Positions 35,080 to 47,041 of a stretch of 64,000 nucleotides of DNA are shown here, one piece after another. Every line of letters starts with the position of its first letter. The first letter of the stretch is position 1. Under the pieces are notes generated by a model. That model did not search any database. It worked only from the letters and a program-made list of their open reading frames with translations, and had not been told where the DNA came from. Source of the DNA: Variovorax sp. HW608 (GTDB taxonomy: Bacteria; Pseudomonadota; Gammaproteobacteria; Burkholderiales; Burkholderiaceae_C); NCBI RefSeq assembly GCF_900090195.1, contig NZ_LT607803.1, forward strand, positions 6,784,229-6,848,228, given 5' to 3'. The translations under genes were made by a program, and so were the position numbers.

Positions 35080-36453
35080 ACGCTCCAAAATTTTTTCGCG
35101 AGAAAAGAGTGCGAGCACTGCATCGAGCGACGGCGTCTGCGGCGTGCCCATCACGAGGACCCGCACCGGCATCGCCAGAGCAGGCATCTTCAGGCCATGC
35201 GCGCCGAGCACTTCCTTGATTGCGGCAGCAATCGAGACCTTGTCCCACGCGACATCGGCGAGTTTATCCGCGAGCGTGGCGATGGCAGGACGCACCGCAT
35301 CGGTGATGTGCTGCGCGCGATCGGCTTCGCTCGCAATTACATCCGAATAGAAGGCAGCGGCCCAGCCGGCCAGCGCGACCGTTGTTTCGCAGCGGTCCTT
35401 GAACAGGCCGCAGATCGCCGGCAGGCGTTCATCGGCCGTGATGCCGCGCTTGTTCAACTGGTCCGCCACGAGCGGTGCCAACGCGTCGTCGGCCATGGCC
35501 TTCAGGTGCTGCGCATTGACCCAGCGCAGCTTGGCCTCGTCGAACTGCGCGGCGCTGCGGCCGAGGTGGTCGAGATCGAACCACTCGATGAACTGCGCGC
35601 GCGAGAAGATCTCGTCGTCACCGTGGCTCCAGCCGAGACGCGCGAGATAGTTCACCATCGCATCGGGCAGGAAGCCCTCGTCGCGGAACTGCGTGACGGG
35701 CTTGGCGCCGTTGCGCTTGCTCATCTTCTCGCCCTGCTCGTTGAGCACGGTCGGCAGGTGCGCGTACACAGGCGGCTCCTTGCCGAGCGCGCGGAAGATG
35801 TTGATCTGGCGCGGCGTGTTGTTCACGTGGTCGTCGCCACGGATGACGTGCGTGATCGCCATGTCGATGTCGTCGACCACGACGCAGAAGTTGTAGGTCG
35901 GCGTTCCGTCCGGGCGCGCAATGACGAGATCGTCGAGTTCGTCGTTGCTGATCTCGATGCGACCCTTGACCTTGTCGTCCCACGCGACCACCCCGCCCTG
36001 CGGATTGCGAAAGCGCAGCACGGGCTGCACGCCTTCGGGAATGGGCGGCAGGACCTTGCCCGGCTCGGGACGCCACGTCCCGTCGTAGCGCGGCTTTTCC
36101 TTGGCGGCCATCTGCTTCTCGCGCAGCGCGTCGAGTTCCGCGACGCTCATGTAGCAGGGGTACACGAGCCCCGCCGTCTGCATCTCGGCAAGCACCGCCT
36201 TGTAGCGGTCCATGCGCTGCATCTGGTAGTAAGGCCCCTCGTCATGGTCGAGGCCGAGCCATTGCATGCCTTCGAGAATGACATCGACCGCCGCCTGCGT
36301 CGAACGCTCGAGGTCGGTGTCCTCGATGCGCAGGATGAAGTCGCCGCCGGTCGAGCGCGCGAAGGCCCACGGATAGAGCGCCGAGCGGATGTTGCCGAGG
36401 TGGATGAAGCCGGTCGGCGAAGGGGCGAAACGGGTGCGGGTCTTTTGCGTCAT
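35065..36453 (-). CDS. gltX: Glutamyl-tRNA synthetase
   Basis: 462 residues, a normal bacterial length. The class I signatures are [18 protein letters not shown] (HIGH region, residues 9-26) and KMSKRNG (243-249). It charges tRNA-Glu in the cytoplasm; the CxC zinc motif of some GluRS is absent here. The start overlaps the metZ stop by four bases, placing it at the end of the folC-metZ operon, and the tRNA-Glu gene follows within 250 bases. Confidence 0.96.
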   Translation of the reverse strand: MTQKTRTRFAPSPTGFIHLGNIRSALYPWAFARSTGGDFILRIEDTDLERSTQAAVDVILEGMQWLGLDHDEGPYYQMQRMDRYKAVLAEMQTAGLVYPCYMSVAELDALREKQMAAKEKPRYDGTWRPEPGKVLPPIPEGVQPVLRFRNPQGGVVAWDDKVKGRIEISNDELDDLVIARPDGTPTYNFCVVVDDIDMAITHVIRGDDHVNNTPRQINIFRALGKEPPVYAHLPTVLNEQGEKMSKRNGAKPVTQFRDEGFLPDAMVNYLARLGWSHGDDEIFSRAQFIEWFDLDHLGRSAAQFDEAKLRWVNAQHLKAMADDALAPLVADQLNKRGITADERLPAICGLFKDRCETTVALAGWAAAFYSDVIASEADRAQHITDAVRPAIATLADKLADVAWDKVSIAAAIKEVLGAHGLKMPALAMPVRVLVMGTPQTPSLDAVLALFSREKILERLKKA

Positions 36454-37673
36454 GCGAGGGTACTGAGGCCGCCGAGACCTCGGAGGAGGTCGGCCTTGAT
36501 GTCGTCGATGTGGTCCAGGCCGACCGCGACGCGGATCAGACCCTGGCCGATGCCGGCCGCCTGCCGCTGCGCCTCGGAGAGGCGGCCGTGCGAGGTCGTG
36601 GCCGGATGCGTGATGGTGGTCTTGGTGTCGCCGAGGTTGGCGGTGATGCTCAGCACGCGCGTGCTGTCAATGACCTGGAAGGCGTTGGCGCGCGCCACTT
36701 CGGGGCTGTCGCCCAGCACGTCGAAGGACACGACCGCGCCGCCCATGCCGGACTGCTGGCGCATCGCGAGCTCGTGCTGCGGATGCGATTTCAACCCGGG
36801 GTAGTAGACGCGCGAGACACCCGGCTGCGTTTCCAGCCATTGCGCAAGCGCCAGCGCGCCGGCGCAATGGGCCTGCATGCGGATGCCGAGCGTTTCGAGC
36901 CCCTTGAGCACGATCCAGGCGTTGAACGGCGAAAGCGCCATGCCCGCGGTGCGAACCACCGGGCCGAACACTTCGTTGATCAGCTTGGCCGATCCGCAGA
37001 TCGCGCCGGCCAGCACACGGCCCTGCCCTTCGAGGTACTTGGTGCCCGAATGGATGACGAGGTCCGCGCCGAGCTCGCTGGGGCGCTGCAGCGCCGGCGA
37101 GCAGAAGCAGTTGTCGACCGCGAGCAGCGCGCCCGCGTCATGCGCAAGATCGGCGAGCGCGCGGATGTCGCACACGTCGGTCAGCGGATTGGTCGGCGTT
37201 TCGGCGAACAGCAGCCTGGTGGCCGGCCGGATCGCGGCCTTCCATTCGGCCACGTCGGTCTGCGACACGAAGGTGGTCTCGACACCGAACTTGCCGAACT
37301 CACGCCCGATCAGGTTGAGCGTCGAACCGAACACCGAGCGCGAGCACACCACGTGGTCGCCCGCCTTGAGCAGCCCCATGCACATCATGAGGATCGCGCC
37401 CATGCCGCTCGATGCGCCGATGGCCGCCTCGGTGCCTTCGAGCGCCGCGAGCCGCCGCTCGAAGCTGGCGACCGTGGGGTTCGAGGTGCGGGTGTAGGTG
37501 AAGCCTTCTTCGGTGCCGGCGAAGCGTCGGGCCGAAGTCTCGGCATCCGGCTGGACGAAGCTGCTGGTGAGGAACAAGGCCTCGGAGTTCTCGCCGTACT
37601 GGCTGCGCTCGAGCGCGGTGCGCACCGCGAGCGTGTCGCGATGCAGCCCGGGCGGAAGGGAATGGTCCGTCAC
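36450..37673 (-). CDS. metZ: O-succinylhomoserine sulfhydrylase
   Basis: 407 residues from GTG, eight bases after purF. It is a Cys/Met-metabolism PLP enzyme: [20 protein letters not shown] binds PLP phosphate, [13 protein letters not shown] and [11 protein letters not shown] line the cofactor and [12 protein letters not shown] carries the Schiff-base Lys. Together with its place behind purF it matches MetZ, which makes homocysteine directly from O-succinylhomoserine and sulfide. The frame is open for 46 codons upstream inside purF, but that extension lacks family similarity. Confidence 0.93.
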   Translation of the reverse strand: MTDHSLPPGLHRDTLAVRTALERSQYGENSEALFLTSSFVQPDAETSARRFAGTEEGFTYTRTSNPTVASFERRLAALEGTEAAIGASSGMGAILMMCMGLLKAGDHVVCSRSVFGSTLNLIGREFGKFGVETTFVSQTDVAEWKAAIRPATRLLFAETPTNPLTDVCDIRALADLAHDAGALLAVDNCFCSPALQRPSELGADLVIHSGTKYLEGQGRVLAGAICGSAKLINEVFGPVVRTAGMALSPFNAWIVLKGLETLGIRMQAHCAGALALAQWLETQPGVSRVYYPGLKSHPQHELAMRQQSGMGGAVVSFDVLGDSPEVARANAFQVIDSTRVLSITANLGDTKTTITHPATTSHGRLSEAQRQAAGIGQGLIRVAVGLDHIDDIKADLLRGLGGLSTLA

Positions 37674-37681
37674 GTCGGCGC

Positions 37682-39181
37682 TCAGCTCAGATTGGGCAGC
37701 ACGAGGCGCGACGAGTCTTCCTCGGTCTCTTCGATGCGCGGGCGGTTGCCATTCATGCGCGTGATCGCCTCGGTGTCGATGTCGCCGGTCACGTAGACGC
37801 CGTCGAAGCACGAGGCGTCGAAGCCGTCGAGCTTGGGGTTGAGCGAGCCGATCGCACGCTTCATCGCGTCGACATCCTGATAGATCAATGCATCGCAGCC
37901 GATGAGTTCCCGGATTTGCTCGACGGTGCGGTCATGCGCCACCAGCTCGTCCTTGGTCGGCATGTCGATGCCATAGACGTTGGGGAAGCGCACCGGCGGC
38001 GCAGCGCTGGCGAGATAGACCTTGCGGGCACCGGCGTCGCGCGCCATCTGCACGATCTCGCGGCTGGTGGTGCCGCGCACGATCGAGTCGTCGACCAGCA
38101 GCACGTTGCGGCCCTTGAACTCGCTGCCGATCACGTTGAGCTTCTGGCGCACGGACTTCTTGCGCACGCCCTGCCCCGGCATGATGAAGGTGCGGCCCAC
38201 GTAGCGGTTCTTGACGAAGCCCTCGCGGTACGGAATGCCCAGCAGATGCGCCAGTTGCGTCGCGCTCGGCCGGCTCGATTCGGGGATCGGGATGATCACG
38301 TCGATCTCGTTCGGCGGCACCGTCGAGACCACGCGCTTGGCCAACGTTTCGCCGAGATTCAAACGCGCCTGATAGACCGAGATGCCGTCGAGCACCGAAT
38401 CGGGCCGCGCCAGGTAGACGAACTCGAAGATGCACGGATTGAGCGTCGGCGAGTCGGCGCACTGTTCGGAATGAACCTGACCTTGCAGATCGACGAAGAC
38501 CGCCTCGCCCGGCGCGATGTTGCGCTCGAACGTGTGGCCCGTGCCTTCGAGCGCGACCGATTCGCTGGCAACGATCACCGTCCCGTCGGGGCCGCGGCCA
38601 ATAGCCAGCGGCCGGATGCCGTAGGGATCGCGGAACGCCAGCAGGCCATGCCCGGCGATCAACGCGACGACGGCATACGAGCCACGCAGCCGCCGATGCA
38701 CATTGCGCACGGATTCGAACAGCGCAGCCGAGGTGAGCGATCCGCCGCGCGTGGCGCGATCGATCTCGTGCGCCAGCACGTTGAGCAGCACTTCGGAATC
38801 GCTCTCGGTGTTGGTGTGCCGGTGATCGGCGGAGAACAGTTCGGCACGCAGCGCGTGGGCGTTCGTGAGGTTGCCGTTGTGCACGAGCACGATGCCGAAG
38901 GGCGCGTTCACATAGAAGGGCTGCGCCTCTTCTTCGCTGTAGGCGTTGCCGGCGGTGGGATAGCGCACCTGCCCCAGCCCGACGTCACCCGGCAGGCCCC
39001 GCATGTTGCGCGTGCGGAACACGTCGCGGACCATGCCCTTGGCCTTGTGCATGAAGAACTTGCGCTGCTGCAAGGTGACGATGCCGGCGGCATCCTGGCC
39101 GCGATGCTGCAGCAGCAGCAGCGCGTCATAGAGCAGTTGATTGACGGGAGCGTTGCTGACAACGCCGACGATTCCACACAT
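37682..39181 (-). CDS. purF: Amidophosphoribosyltransferase
   Basis: 499 residues. The mature nucleophile is Cys2 (MCGIVGVVS), so the start is fixed and no propeptide exists, as in E. coli. The glutaminase half has GLGQVRYPT and LVHNGNLTN; the PRPP-binding loop VLLVDDSIVRGTTS is near 362-375. It makes phosphoribosylamine, the first step of purine synthesis. It lies between cvpA and metZ in a conserved operon. Confidence 0.97.
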   Translation of the reverse strand: MCGIVGVVSNAPVNQLLYDALLLLQHRGQDAAGIVTLQQRKFFMHKAKGMVRDVFRTRNMRGLPGDVGLGQVRYPTAGNAYSEEEAQPFYVNAPFGIVLVHNGNLTNAHALRAELFSADHRHTNTESDSEVLLNVLAHEIDRATRGGSLTSAALFESVRNVHRRLRGSYAVVALIAGHGLLAFRDPYGIRPLAIGRGPDGTVIVASESVALEGTGHTFERNIAPGEAVFVDLQGQVHSEQCADSPTLNPCIFEFVYLARPDSVLDGISVYQARLNLGETLAKRVVSTVPPNEIDVIIPIPESSRPSATQLAHLLGIPYREGFVKNRYVGRTFIMPGQGVRKKSVRQKLNVIGSEFKGRNVLLVDDSIVRGTTSREIVQMARDAGARKVYLASAAPPVRFPNVYGIDMPTKDELVAHDRTVEQIRELIGCDALIYQDVDAMKRAIGSLNPKLDGFDASCFDGVYVTGDIDTEAITRMNGNRPRIEETEEDSSRLVLPNLS

Positions 39182-39193
39182 GAAGCGATCCTC

Positions 39194-39679
39194 TCAGGGC
39201 AAGTAGCTTGCCAACTTTCCAGGCAGGGCAGGCTTCAGGCCCTGCAATGCCGCGTCGAGAACAATGGCGCTGCGCGATCCGTGCCACCAGGCACTGTCGC
39301 TCAACGCCAGCAAATGAACAACAACCGCCACGGCGAGCAGCGCCAGCGCGCCGCGCGCGACGCCGAAGACGCCGCCCAGGACGCGGTCCACCGGCCGCAA
39401 TCCGATCGCCGTCACCAGCTTGCGCGTGAGCGCCGCCACCAGCCCCACGCTGAAGGCGACGGCCACGAACACCAGGACGAATCCTGCTGCGTAGCGCCAC
39501 GTTGCCGCCGGCTCGCCGAACGGCAGCCAGCGTCCCACGTCGTCCGCCAGCCATTGGGCGCACAAGAACGCGGCAACCCATCCCGCCAGCAGCACGACTT
39601 CGAACACCAGTCCGCGCAGCAGCCCGAGCAACATCGATACCACGACCAGCACGACCGCGATCCAGTCGAGGAGAAACAC
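39194..39679 (-). CDS. cvpA: CvpA-family membrane protein
   Basis: 161 residues, four membrane segments, beginning LDWIAVVLVVVSMLLGLLRG with the family's conserved LLRG turn, and GLRPVDRVLGGVFGVARGAL in the second half. CvpA is needed for colicin V release in E. coli and is linked to purF in many proteobacteria, although its molecular role is unclear. It is 12 bases upstream of purF. Confidence 0.93.
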   Translation of the reverse strand: MFLLDWIAVVLVVVSMLLGLLRGLVFEVVLLAGWVAAFLCAQWLADDVGRWLPFGEPAATWRYAAGFVLVFVAVAFSVGLVAALTRKLVTAIGLRPVDRVLGGVFGVARGALALLAVAVVVHLLALSDSAWWHGSRSAIVLDAALQGLKPALPGKLASYLP

Positions 39680-39696
39680 GTCGCTTCGCCGCAGGC

Positions 39697-40551
39697 TTAC
39701 AAGCTGAGGACGGCCGCCGGCAAAGACAAGCCCTTGACCTTGCCCGCCGCCTTGTCCGCCTCGGCACGCGAGGCGAAGGGCCCGACACGCACACGCGTGC
39801 GCTCGCCGTCGGACGTCTTCGCGACATTTGTATAGGTCTTGAGGCCGGCCTTTTCAAGCTTCTGACGCACCTCCTTGGCCTTGTCCGCGTCGGCAAAAGC
39901 GCCGACCTGGACCACGAAGCGGCCGTTGTCTTCGGCGGCTGCCGCAGGCTTTGCCGCCGTGGCGCTGGCGGTCTTGCCTTCCAGCAAGGCGCGCGCGCGG
40001 TTGCCGTCATCGGAAGTCGCGGGCTTGGGGGTTGCGGGCTTGGGCTCGGGCTTCGGCTCCGATTTGGCCTCGGCCTTCGGCTCCGGTCTCGCCTTGAGTT
40101 CGGGCTTGGGCTCCGGCCTGGCCTCGGGCTTCGGCGCGGGCTCCGACTTGACCTCGCGGGGCGGCGTCACGGCCGCCAGCTTCGACGAGGGAATCTCGGT
40201 CCCATCCGCGGCCTCGGTGATCATGCCGTCATCAACGGCCGGTGCGGCCGCTGCGCTCGGCTTGCCGCTCGTGGAGGTGGCAGGCGCGGGGGTGGACGGG
40301 ACCACCAGGGGCTTGGCCTTGTTCCGGTCCGGGATCTCGATCGGGATGTCGACCGCGACCGGCCGCGGCTGCGTGTCGAACAAGAGGGGAAAACCGATCA
40401 CCCCGAGCAGCACCAGCACTGCGGCGCCGAGAAGCCGGTGCCTCGCCCGCCGGCGCATGGCTTCGATGCTTTCCGCCGGCGGTGCGGCGACGGCGGAGTT
40501 TCGCCCTTCGTTGCCCTGAGGACCGCGTTCGCGGAACTTGAAGAACGCCAT
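39697..40551 (-). CDS. SPOR-domain protein (DedD-like)
   Basis: 284 residues: a cytoplasmic N-terminus, one membrane helix (LLGAAVLVLLGVIGFPLLF, about 40-58), a long periplasmic linker of Glu-Pro-Lys repeats (PEPKPELKARPEPKAEAKSE region) and a C-terminal SPOR domain (FVVQVGAFADADKAKEVRQ, about 208-284). SPOR domains bind denuded septal peptidoglycan, so it probably acts at the division site. It lies between folC and cvpA. Confidence 0.9.
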   Translation of the reverse strand: MAFFKFRERGPQGNEGRNSAVAAPPAESIEAMRRRARHRLLGAAVLVLLGVIGFPLLFDTQPRPVAVDIPIEIPDRNKAKPLVVPSTPAPATSTSGKPSAAAAPAVDDGMITEAADGTEIPSSKLAAVTPPREVKSEPAPKPEARPEPKPELKARPEPKAEAKSEPKPEPKPATPKPATSDDGNRARALLEGKTASATAAKPAAAAEDNGRFVVQVGAFADADKAKEVRQKLEKAGLKTYTNVAKTSDGERTRVRVGPFASRAEADKAAGKVKGLSLPAAVLSL

Positions 40552-40613
40552 GAAATTCGTTTTCCTGATGGAGTGCAGCGTGAAGTGGAAAGAGCGCCGA
40601 AAATCAGGCTGAC

Positions 40614-41909
40614 TCAGGAACCGGACGACAGGTGCCTGGCCCGCAGACGGGGGGTTCCGTGCTCGAGCACACCACCCACGGTGAAGAACGATCCAAAGAC
40701 CACGATTCTATCAGTGGGGTCGGCCCGATCGATGGCCGCCTGCAGCGCCTCCATGGGGGAGCGGTGCACGCTGCCCGCGACGTCGCTGCGCTTGTTCTGC
40801 GCCTGCCACCTGGCGAGCAGGTCGTCCGCCTTGGCGGCGCGCGGCGTCGGCAGATCGGTGAAATACCAGCGGTCGATCAACGGCCCGATGCGCGCGAGGA
40901 TCGGGTCCAGGTCCTTGTCGGCCATCACGCCGAACACGCCGTGCGTGGTCGGATAGAAGCCCATCGCGTCGAGGTTTTCGGCGAGCGCCGCCACCGCGTG
41001 CGCGTTGTGCGCGACATCGAGCACGAGGGCCGGCTCACCCGGCACGATCTGGAAGCGCCCGGGCAGTTCGACCATCGCGAGGCCGTTGCGCACGGCCTGC
41101 GCGGTGATCGGAAGACGCGGCCGCAGCGACTCGAGCGCGGCCAGCACGCCTGCGGCATTGATCAACTGGTTGGCGCCCCGCAGCGCCGGATACGCGAGCC
41201 CGCTGTAGCGCCGGCCCCGGCCGCTCCAGCCCCACTGCTGCTTGTCCCCCGCGACGTTGAAATCGCGCCCGACGAGCCAGAGGTCCGCGCCGATCGCCTT
41301 GGCATGGTCGATCACGCTCTGCGGCGGCACCGGATCACTCACGATGGCGGGACGGCCCGTGCGCAGGATGCCGGCCTTTTCGCGCCCGATGCTCTCGCGG
41401 TCGAGGCCGAGGAATTCCATGTGGTCGAGGTCGATGCTGGTGATCACCGCGCAGTCGGCGTCGACGATGTTGACCGCATCGAGCCGCCCGCCAAGGCCGA
41501 CTTCCAGGATCGCGACGTCCGGCTTGTTCGCCCCGATGCACAGCAGGATGGCCAGTGTCGTGAACTCGAAATAGGTCAGCGCGACCTCGCCGCGCAGGCG
41601 CTCGACGGCTTCGAAATGCTTCGAGAGCTCATCGCCGTCGACAGCCTCTCCGCGCAGGCGCAGGCGCTCCTCGAAGCGCACCAGGTGCGGCGAGGTGAAC
41701 ACGGCGGTGCGGTAACCCGCATGCGTGAGGATCGATTCCAGCATCGCGCAGGTGGAGCCCTTGCCGTTCGTGCCGGCCACCGTGATCACGGGGCAATCGA
41801 AGGAAAGGCCGAGCTTTTGGGCCACGGCGCGGACCCGGTCGAGCCCGAGTTCGATGTTCTTGGGATGCAGGTGCTCGGCGTGCGCGAGCCAGTCGGCCAG
41901 GGTTTTCAT
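40614..41909 (-). CDS. folC: Bifunctional dihydrofolate synthase/folylpolyglutamate synthase
   Basis: 431 residues. The Mur-ligase-like ATP site is VITVAGTNGKGSTCAMLESI (about 42-61), followed by TSPHLVRFEERLRL and the acidic VGLGGRLDAVNIVD. It adds Glu to dihydropteroate and to folates. First gene of the folC-SPOR-cvpA-purF-metZ-gltX unit, with a 62-base gap to the SPOR gene; it is divergent from the ArsC-like gene 46 bases away. Confidence 0.95.
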   Translation of the reverse strand: MKTLADWLAHAEHLHPKNIELGLDRVRAVAQKLGLSFDCPVITVAGTNGKGSTCAMLESILTHAGYRTAVFTSPHLVRFEERLRLRGEAVDGDELSKHFEAVERLRGEVALTYFEFTTLAILLCIGANKPDVAILEVGLGGRLDAVNIVDADCAVITSIDLDHMEFLGLDRESIGREKAGILRTGRPAIVSDPVPPQSVIDHAKAIGADLWLVGRDFNVAGDKQQWGWSGRGRRYSGLAYPALRGANQLINAAGVLAALESLRPRLPITAQAVRNGLAMVELPGRFQIVPGEPALVLDVAHNAHAVAALAENLDAMGFYPTTHGVFGVMADKDLDPILARIGPLIDRWYFTDLPTPRAAKADDLLARWQAQNKRSDVAGSVHRSPMEALQAAIDRADPTDRIVVFGSFFTVGGVLEHGTPRLRARHLSSGS

Positions 41910-41955
41910 GGAGCCTTCAATTGTCGCCGAGGAGCCCCGCGGGCATCATCGGGGG

Positions 41956-42309
41956 ATGACGACTCTCTATGGCATCCCGAACTGCGACACCGTGAAACGC
42001 GCCCGAGCCTGGCTCGACGAGCACGGCGTCGCCTACCGTTTTCACGATTTCAAGAAGGACGGCGTACCGGAGTCCGAGCTCGACCGGTGGCTGAAATCGC
42101 CCGGCTGGGAAGCCCTGGTCAACCGCCGCGGGACCACATGGCGCCGCCTCGACGACGCCACGCGCGAAGCGGTGGTCGATGCGCCTTCCGCGCGCGCGGT
42201 GCTGCTGGCGAATCCGAGTCTCATCAAGCGGCCGGTCGTCCAATGGGACGCCGGCGCCGTTGTGACCACAGGCTTCGATGCGGCCCAGTGGAAAAGCCAC
42301 GTTGTGTAA
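41956..42309 (+). CDS. ArsC/Spx-family reductase-like protein (YffB type)
   Basis: 117 residues. It starts TTLYGIPNCDTVKRARAWL; the single Cys in the NCDT motif is where the CxxC of Spx would be, as in YffB-like proteins. Arsenate reduction is unlikely because the ArsC Arg triad is not evident and there are no ars genes. RPVVQWDAGAVVTTGF is the usual C-terminal strand. Divergent from folC. Confidence 0.88.
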   Translation: MTTLYGIPNCDTVKRARAWLDEHGVAYRFHDFKKDGVPESELDRWLKSPGWEALVNRRGTTWRRLDDATREAVVDAPSARAVLLANPSLIKRPVVQWDAGAVVTTGFDAAQWKSHVV

Positions 42310-42387
42310 ACGGTTGAACCCGGACCACCGAAGCGCGTCAAATCCCGTTACGAGGGCCCCGGCGCCCTTTTCTGGAGTTTCTTTTAA

Positions 42388-42960
42388 ATGAATACGAACA
42401 CCCTTCGCAGGATTTCCGCCGTCTCGGTGCTCGCTGCCGTGCTCGGCGCCGGTGCCACGATGGCCCACGCGGAACAGGTGCAGGCCCGCGTGATCGCGTC
42501 GTCGCCGATCACCGAACCCAACGGCAGCGTCAGCTATCACGTCACCTACGAATACGCCGGCCGCCAGTACACGACGCAAACCAGCACCCCGCCGGGCGCG
42601 AGCATCTGGGTCGATGCCAACAGCTACGGCATCACGTCGCCCGTTCCTCCGCAGCAGCAGTACGAACAGCAGCAGTACGAACAGCAGCAGTACGGACAGG
42701 CAGCGTACGGGCAACCGCAGTACGCGCAACCGCAGGCACCCGCTCCCCAAAGCTGGGACCATGTGGTTCCCGAACAGGGCGTGGTGGTATCGGGCGGCGG
42801 CGCTGTCGCGCCGGCACCGGTCTATGGTCCCGCCCCCGTCTACGTGCAGCCGGCGGCGCCGGTCTACTACCCCGCCCCGGCCTACTACCCGCCGCCTGCC
42901 TACGCCTGGCCGCCGATCGGCATTTCGCTCGGCTTCGGCTACTCGCGCGGCTGGCATTGA
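42388..42960 (+). CDS. Secreted Gln/Pro/Tyr-rich protein
   Basis: 190 residues with a signal peptide (VLAAVLGAGATMAHA, to about residue 28). A small beta-rich segment (VQARVIASSPITEPNGSVSY onward) comes first, then low-complexity sequence: three tandem QQQYE/QQQYG units and Pro/Tyr-rich stretches ending YPPPAYAWPPIGISLGFGY. This form resembles periplasmic or surface proteins with a Gly/Tyr-rich tail common in betaproteobacteria. No enzymatic motif. Confidence 0.7.
   Translation: MNTNTLRRISAVSVLAAVLGAGATMAHAEQVQARVIASSPITEPNGSVSYHVTYEYAGRQYTTQTSTPPGASIWVDANSYGITSPVPPQQQYEQQQYEQQQYGQAAYGQPQYAQPQAPAPQSWDHVVPEQGVVVSGGGAVAPAPVYGPAPVYVQPAAPVYYPAPAYYPPPAYAWPPIGISLGFGYSRGWH
42652..42696 (+). repeat. 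Three tandem 15-base repeats in the Gln-rich gene
   Basis: Unit CAGCAGCAGTACGAA occurs at 42652-42666 and 42667-42681 exactly and at 42682-42696 with one change (GGA). In-frame length change would alter the QQQYE count without a frameshift. Confidence 0.9.
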
Positions 42961-43086
42961 TCCCCGCCGGCCAGGGGGCCGGTCGGAAGCCTAAAATCAC
43001 GGGCTTTCCAATCAACGCACGGGCGCGTCCTGCAAGGGGCGCGCCGCCGGATGCCCCGCGCAGCCGGCGCCACGCCCTCCTACCTC

Positions 43087-44759
<1,673 letters not shown>

Positions 44760-44780
44760 ACGCGCGAAGCCTGGGTCGAG

Positions 44781-45833
44781 CTAGACCACCACTGGCTCGG
44801 GCTCCAGGCGGATGCCGAAGCGCTCGTAGACGCTGGTCTGGATCGCCTTGGCCAGCGTCATCACCTCGCCGCCGGTCACCGGGTTCTCCTTGCCGCCGCG
44901 GTTGACCAGCACCAGCGCCTGGCGTTCGTAGACGCCGGCGTTGCCTACCGACTTCCCCTTCCAGCCGCAGGCGTCGATCAGCCAGCCGGCCGCCAGCTTG
45001 ATGCTGCCGTCCGCCATCGGGTAGTGAACGATCTTGGGGTCGCGCGCGATGATGTCAGCGCACTGCTCGGGCGTCACGGTCGGGTTCTTGAAGAAGCTGC
45101 CGGCGTTGCCGAGCACCCGCCAGTCTGGCAGCTTCGCGCGGCGTATGGCGCAGATCCAATCGAAGATATCCATGGCGCTCGGCGTGAAGTTGCCCGTCTC
45201 CGCCATCTTGCGTTCGAGGTCGAGGTAGCCGAGCTCGGGCTTCCACGGCTTGGGCAGCCGGAAACGCACGCGCGTGATCAGCGCCCGTCCGGCAAGACCG
45301 AAATCGTTCTCGCCGGCACCGACGTGCTTGAACACCGAGTCGCGATAACCGAAGGCGCACTGCGCCGCATCGAGCGTGAACGGCCGGCCGGTTTCGAGAT
45401 CGATCGCGTCGAGCGAATCGAAGCGGTCCTGCAGTTCGACGCCGTAGGCGCCGATGTTCTGCACGGGCGAGCCGCCCACGGTGCCTGGAATGAGCGCGAG
45501 GTTCTCGAGCCCGGGCAAGCCCTGGTCCAGGGTCCAGTTCACCGTGTCGTGCCAGACCTCGCCGGCCCCGGCCTCGACGATCCAGGCGCGCGAGCTTTCT
45601 TCCACCAGCCGCCGGCCCTTGATCTCGACCTTGAGCACCAGCGGCTTGACGTCGCCGGTCAGCACGATGTTGCTGCCGCCGCCGAGCACGAACTTGGGCG
45701 CCCTGCGCCATTTCTCGTCCGCCAGCAGCGCCGCCACGTCGGCTTCTTCGCCGATGCGCGCCAGATGCCGTGCGCGCGCGACGATGCCGAAGCTGTTGTG
45801 CTGCTGCAGCGGTACGTTGTGCTCCACGATCAT
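44781..45833 (-). CDS. murB: UDP-N-acetylenolpyruvoylglucosamine reductase
   Basis: 350 residues, type I MurB. FAD contacts are [14 protein letters not shown] (about 48-61) and [13 protein letters not shown]; the proton-donor Ser is in [10 protein letters not shown] (about 243-252), and the C-terminal Glu is in RLEPEPVV. It reduces enolpyruvyl-UDP-GlcNAc to UDP-MurNAc for peptidoglycan. Divergent from yajQ. Confidence 0.96.
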   Translation of the reverse strand: MIVEHNVPLQQHNSFGIVARARHLARIGEEADVAALLADEKWRRAPKFVLGGGSNIVLTGDVKPLVLKVEIKGRRLVEESSRAWIVEAGAGEVWHDTVNWTLDQGLPGLENLALIPGTVGGSPVQNIGAYGVELQDRFDSLDAIDLETGRPFTLDAAQCAFGYRDSVFKHVGAGENDFGLAGRALITRVRFRLPKPWKPELGYLDLERKMAETGNFTPSAMDIFDWICAIRRAKLPDWRVLGNAGSFFKNPTVTPEQCADIIARDPKIVHYPMADGSIKLAAGWLIDACGWKGKSVGNAGVYERQALVLVNRGGKENPVTGGEVMTLAKAIQTSVYERFGIRLEPEPVVV

Positions 45834-45909
45834 GGGAGAATTGTCGCATTCGTGCGCCGCGCGGCACTGCGTGCGGCCCTCTTTTCATTCTGTTGCTGCC
45901 GGAGCCTTC

Positions 45910-46395
45910 ATGCCGTCTTTCGACACTGTTTGTGAACCCAACCTGCCCGAGGTCAAGAACGCAGTGGAGAACACCGCCAAGGAAATCGCCACCCGCTTCG
46001 ACTTCAAGGGCACCGCCGCCGCCGTCGAGCTCAAGGACAAGGAGATCACCCTGATCGGCGACGCCGAGTTCCAACTCGTGCAGGTCGAGGACATCCTGCG
46101 CAACAAGCTCACCAAGCGCAGCGTCGACGTGCGCTTTCTCGACAAGGGCGACGTCCAGAAGATCGGCGGCGACAAGGTCAAGCAGGTCATCAAGGTCAAG
46201 AGCGGCATCGAATCCGAAACCGCCAAGAAGATTCAGCGGCTCATCAAGGACAGCAAGCTCAAGGTGCAGGCCGCGATCCAGGGCGACGCGGTGCGCGTGA
46301 CCGGCGCCAAGCGCGACGACCTTCAGGCGGCGATGGCGCTGATCAAGAAGGACGTGGCCGACCTGCCATTGACCTTCAACAACTTCCGAGATTGA
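45910..46395 (+). CDS. yajQ: YajQ-family nucleotide-binding protein
   Basis: 161 residues, full length: [20 protein letters not shown] at the start and [13 protein letters not shown] at the end are diagnostic. Two ferredoxin-like domains bind nucleotides; some homologues bind cyclic di-GMP and act as effectors, which cannot be confirmed here. The aspartic-protease gene follows by ten bases. Confidence 0.95.
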   Translation: MPSFDTVCEPNLPEVKNAVENTAKEIATRFDFKGTAAAVELKDKEITLIGDAEFQLVQVEDILRNKLTKRSVDVRFLDKGDVQKIGGDKVKQVIKVKSGIESETAKKIQRLIKDSKLKVQAAIQGDAVRVTGAKRDDLQAAMALIKKDVADLPLTFNNFRD

Positions 46396-46405
46396 GCGCC
46401 GCGCC

Positions 46406-47041
46406 GTGAAGTCGCTCATTCCTGTGCTGCTCGTCGCGGCCTGCGGCTTCGCGCAGGCCCAATCGGTCATGCTAACCGGCACCATCGGCAGCCGCGCGAT
46501 CCTGATTGTGGACGGCAGCGCGCCGAAGACCGTGGCCGTCGGCGAGACCTTCCAGGGCGTCAAGCTCGTTGCCCTGCAGGGCGACCAGGCGACCGTCGAG
46601 TCCGGCGGCAAGCGGGCTTCGATCCGCATGGATACGCCGGTCAGCATCGGCGGCGGAGGCGGCGGCGCCGGCGGCACGCGCATCGTGCTGCCGGTATCGA
46701 GCGGCGGCCACTTCATGACGCAGGGCGCGATCAACGGCCGTGCCGTGAGCTTCATGGTCGACACCGGCGCCACCGCGGTTGCGATGTCCGAGGCCGACGC
46801 GCAGCGCATCGGCCTCGACTACATCAAGGGCCAGCCGGTGCAGATGAACACGGCAAACGGCATGGCGCGGGCCTATCGGGTGCGCCTCAACTCAGTGCGG
46901 GTCGGCGACGTCGAGGTGTACGACGTCGATGCGGTCGTCTCGCAGCAGCCGATGCCGTACATCCTGCTGGGCAACAGCTTCATCAGCCGCTTTTCGATGC
47001 GGCGTGATGCGGACCAGATGGTGCTGGAAAAACGCTATTGA
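46406..47041 (+). CDS. Retropepsin-like aspartic protease (TIGR02281-type, clan AA)
   Basis: 211 residues from GTG, with a signal peptide (LIPVLLVAACGFAQA). The C-terminal half holds the single active-site motif SFMVDTGATAVAMS and the strand PYILLGNSFISRF, so it would work as a dimer in the periplasm. The N-terminal part includes a Gly-rich linker (IGGGGGGAGG) between a small beta domain and the protease. Probably co-transcribed with yajQ. Confidence 0.85.
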   Translation: MKSLIPVLLVAACGFAQAQSVMLTGTIGSRAILIVDGSAPKTVAVGETFQGVKLVALQGDQATVESGGKRASIRMDTPVSIGGGGGGAGGTRIVLPVSSGGHFMTQGAINGRAVSFMVDTGATAVAMSEADAQRIGLDYIKGQPVQMNTANGMARAYRVRLNSVRVGDVEVYDVDAVVSQQPMPYILLGNSFISRFSMRRDADQMVLEKRY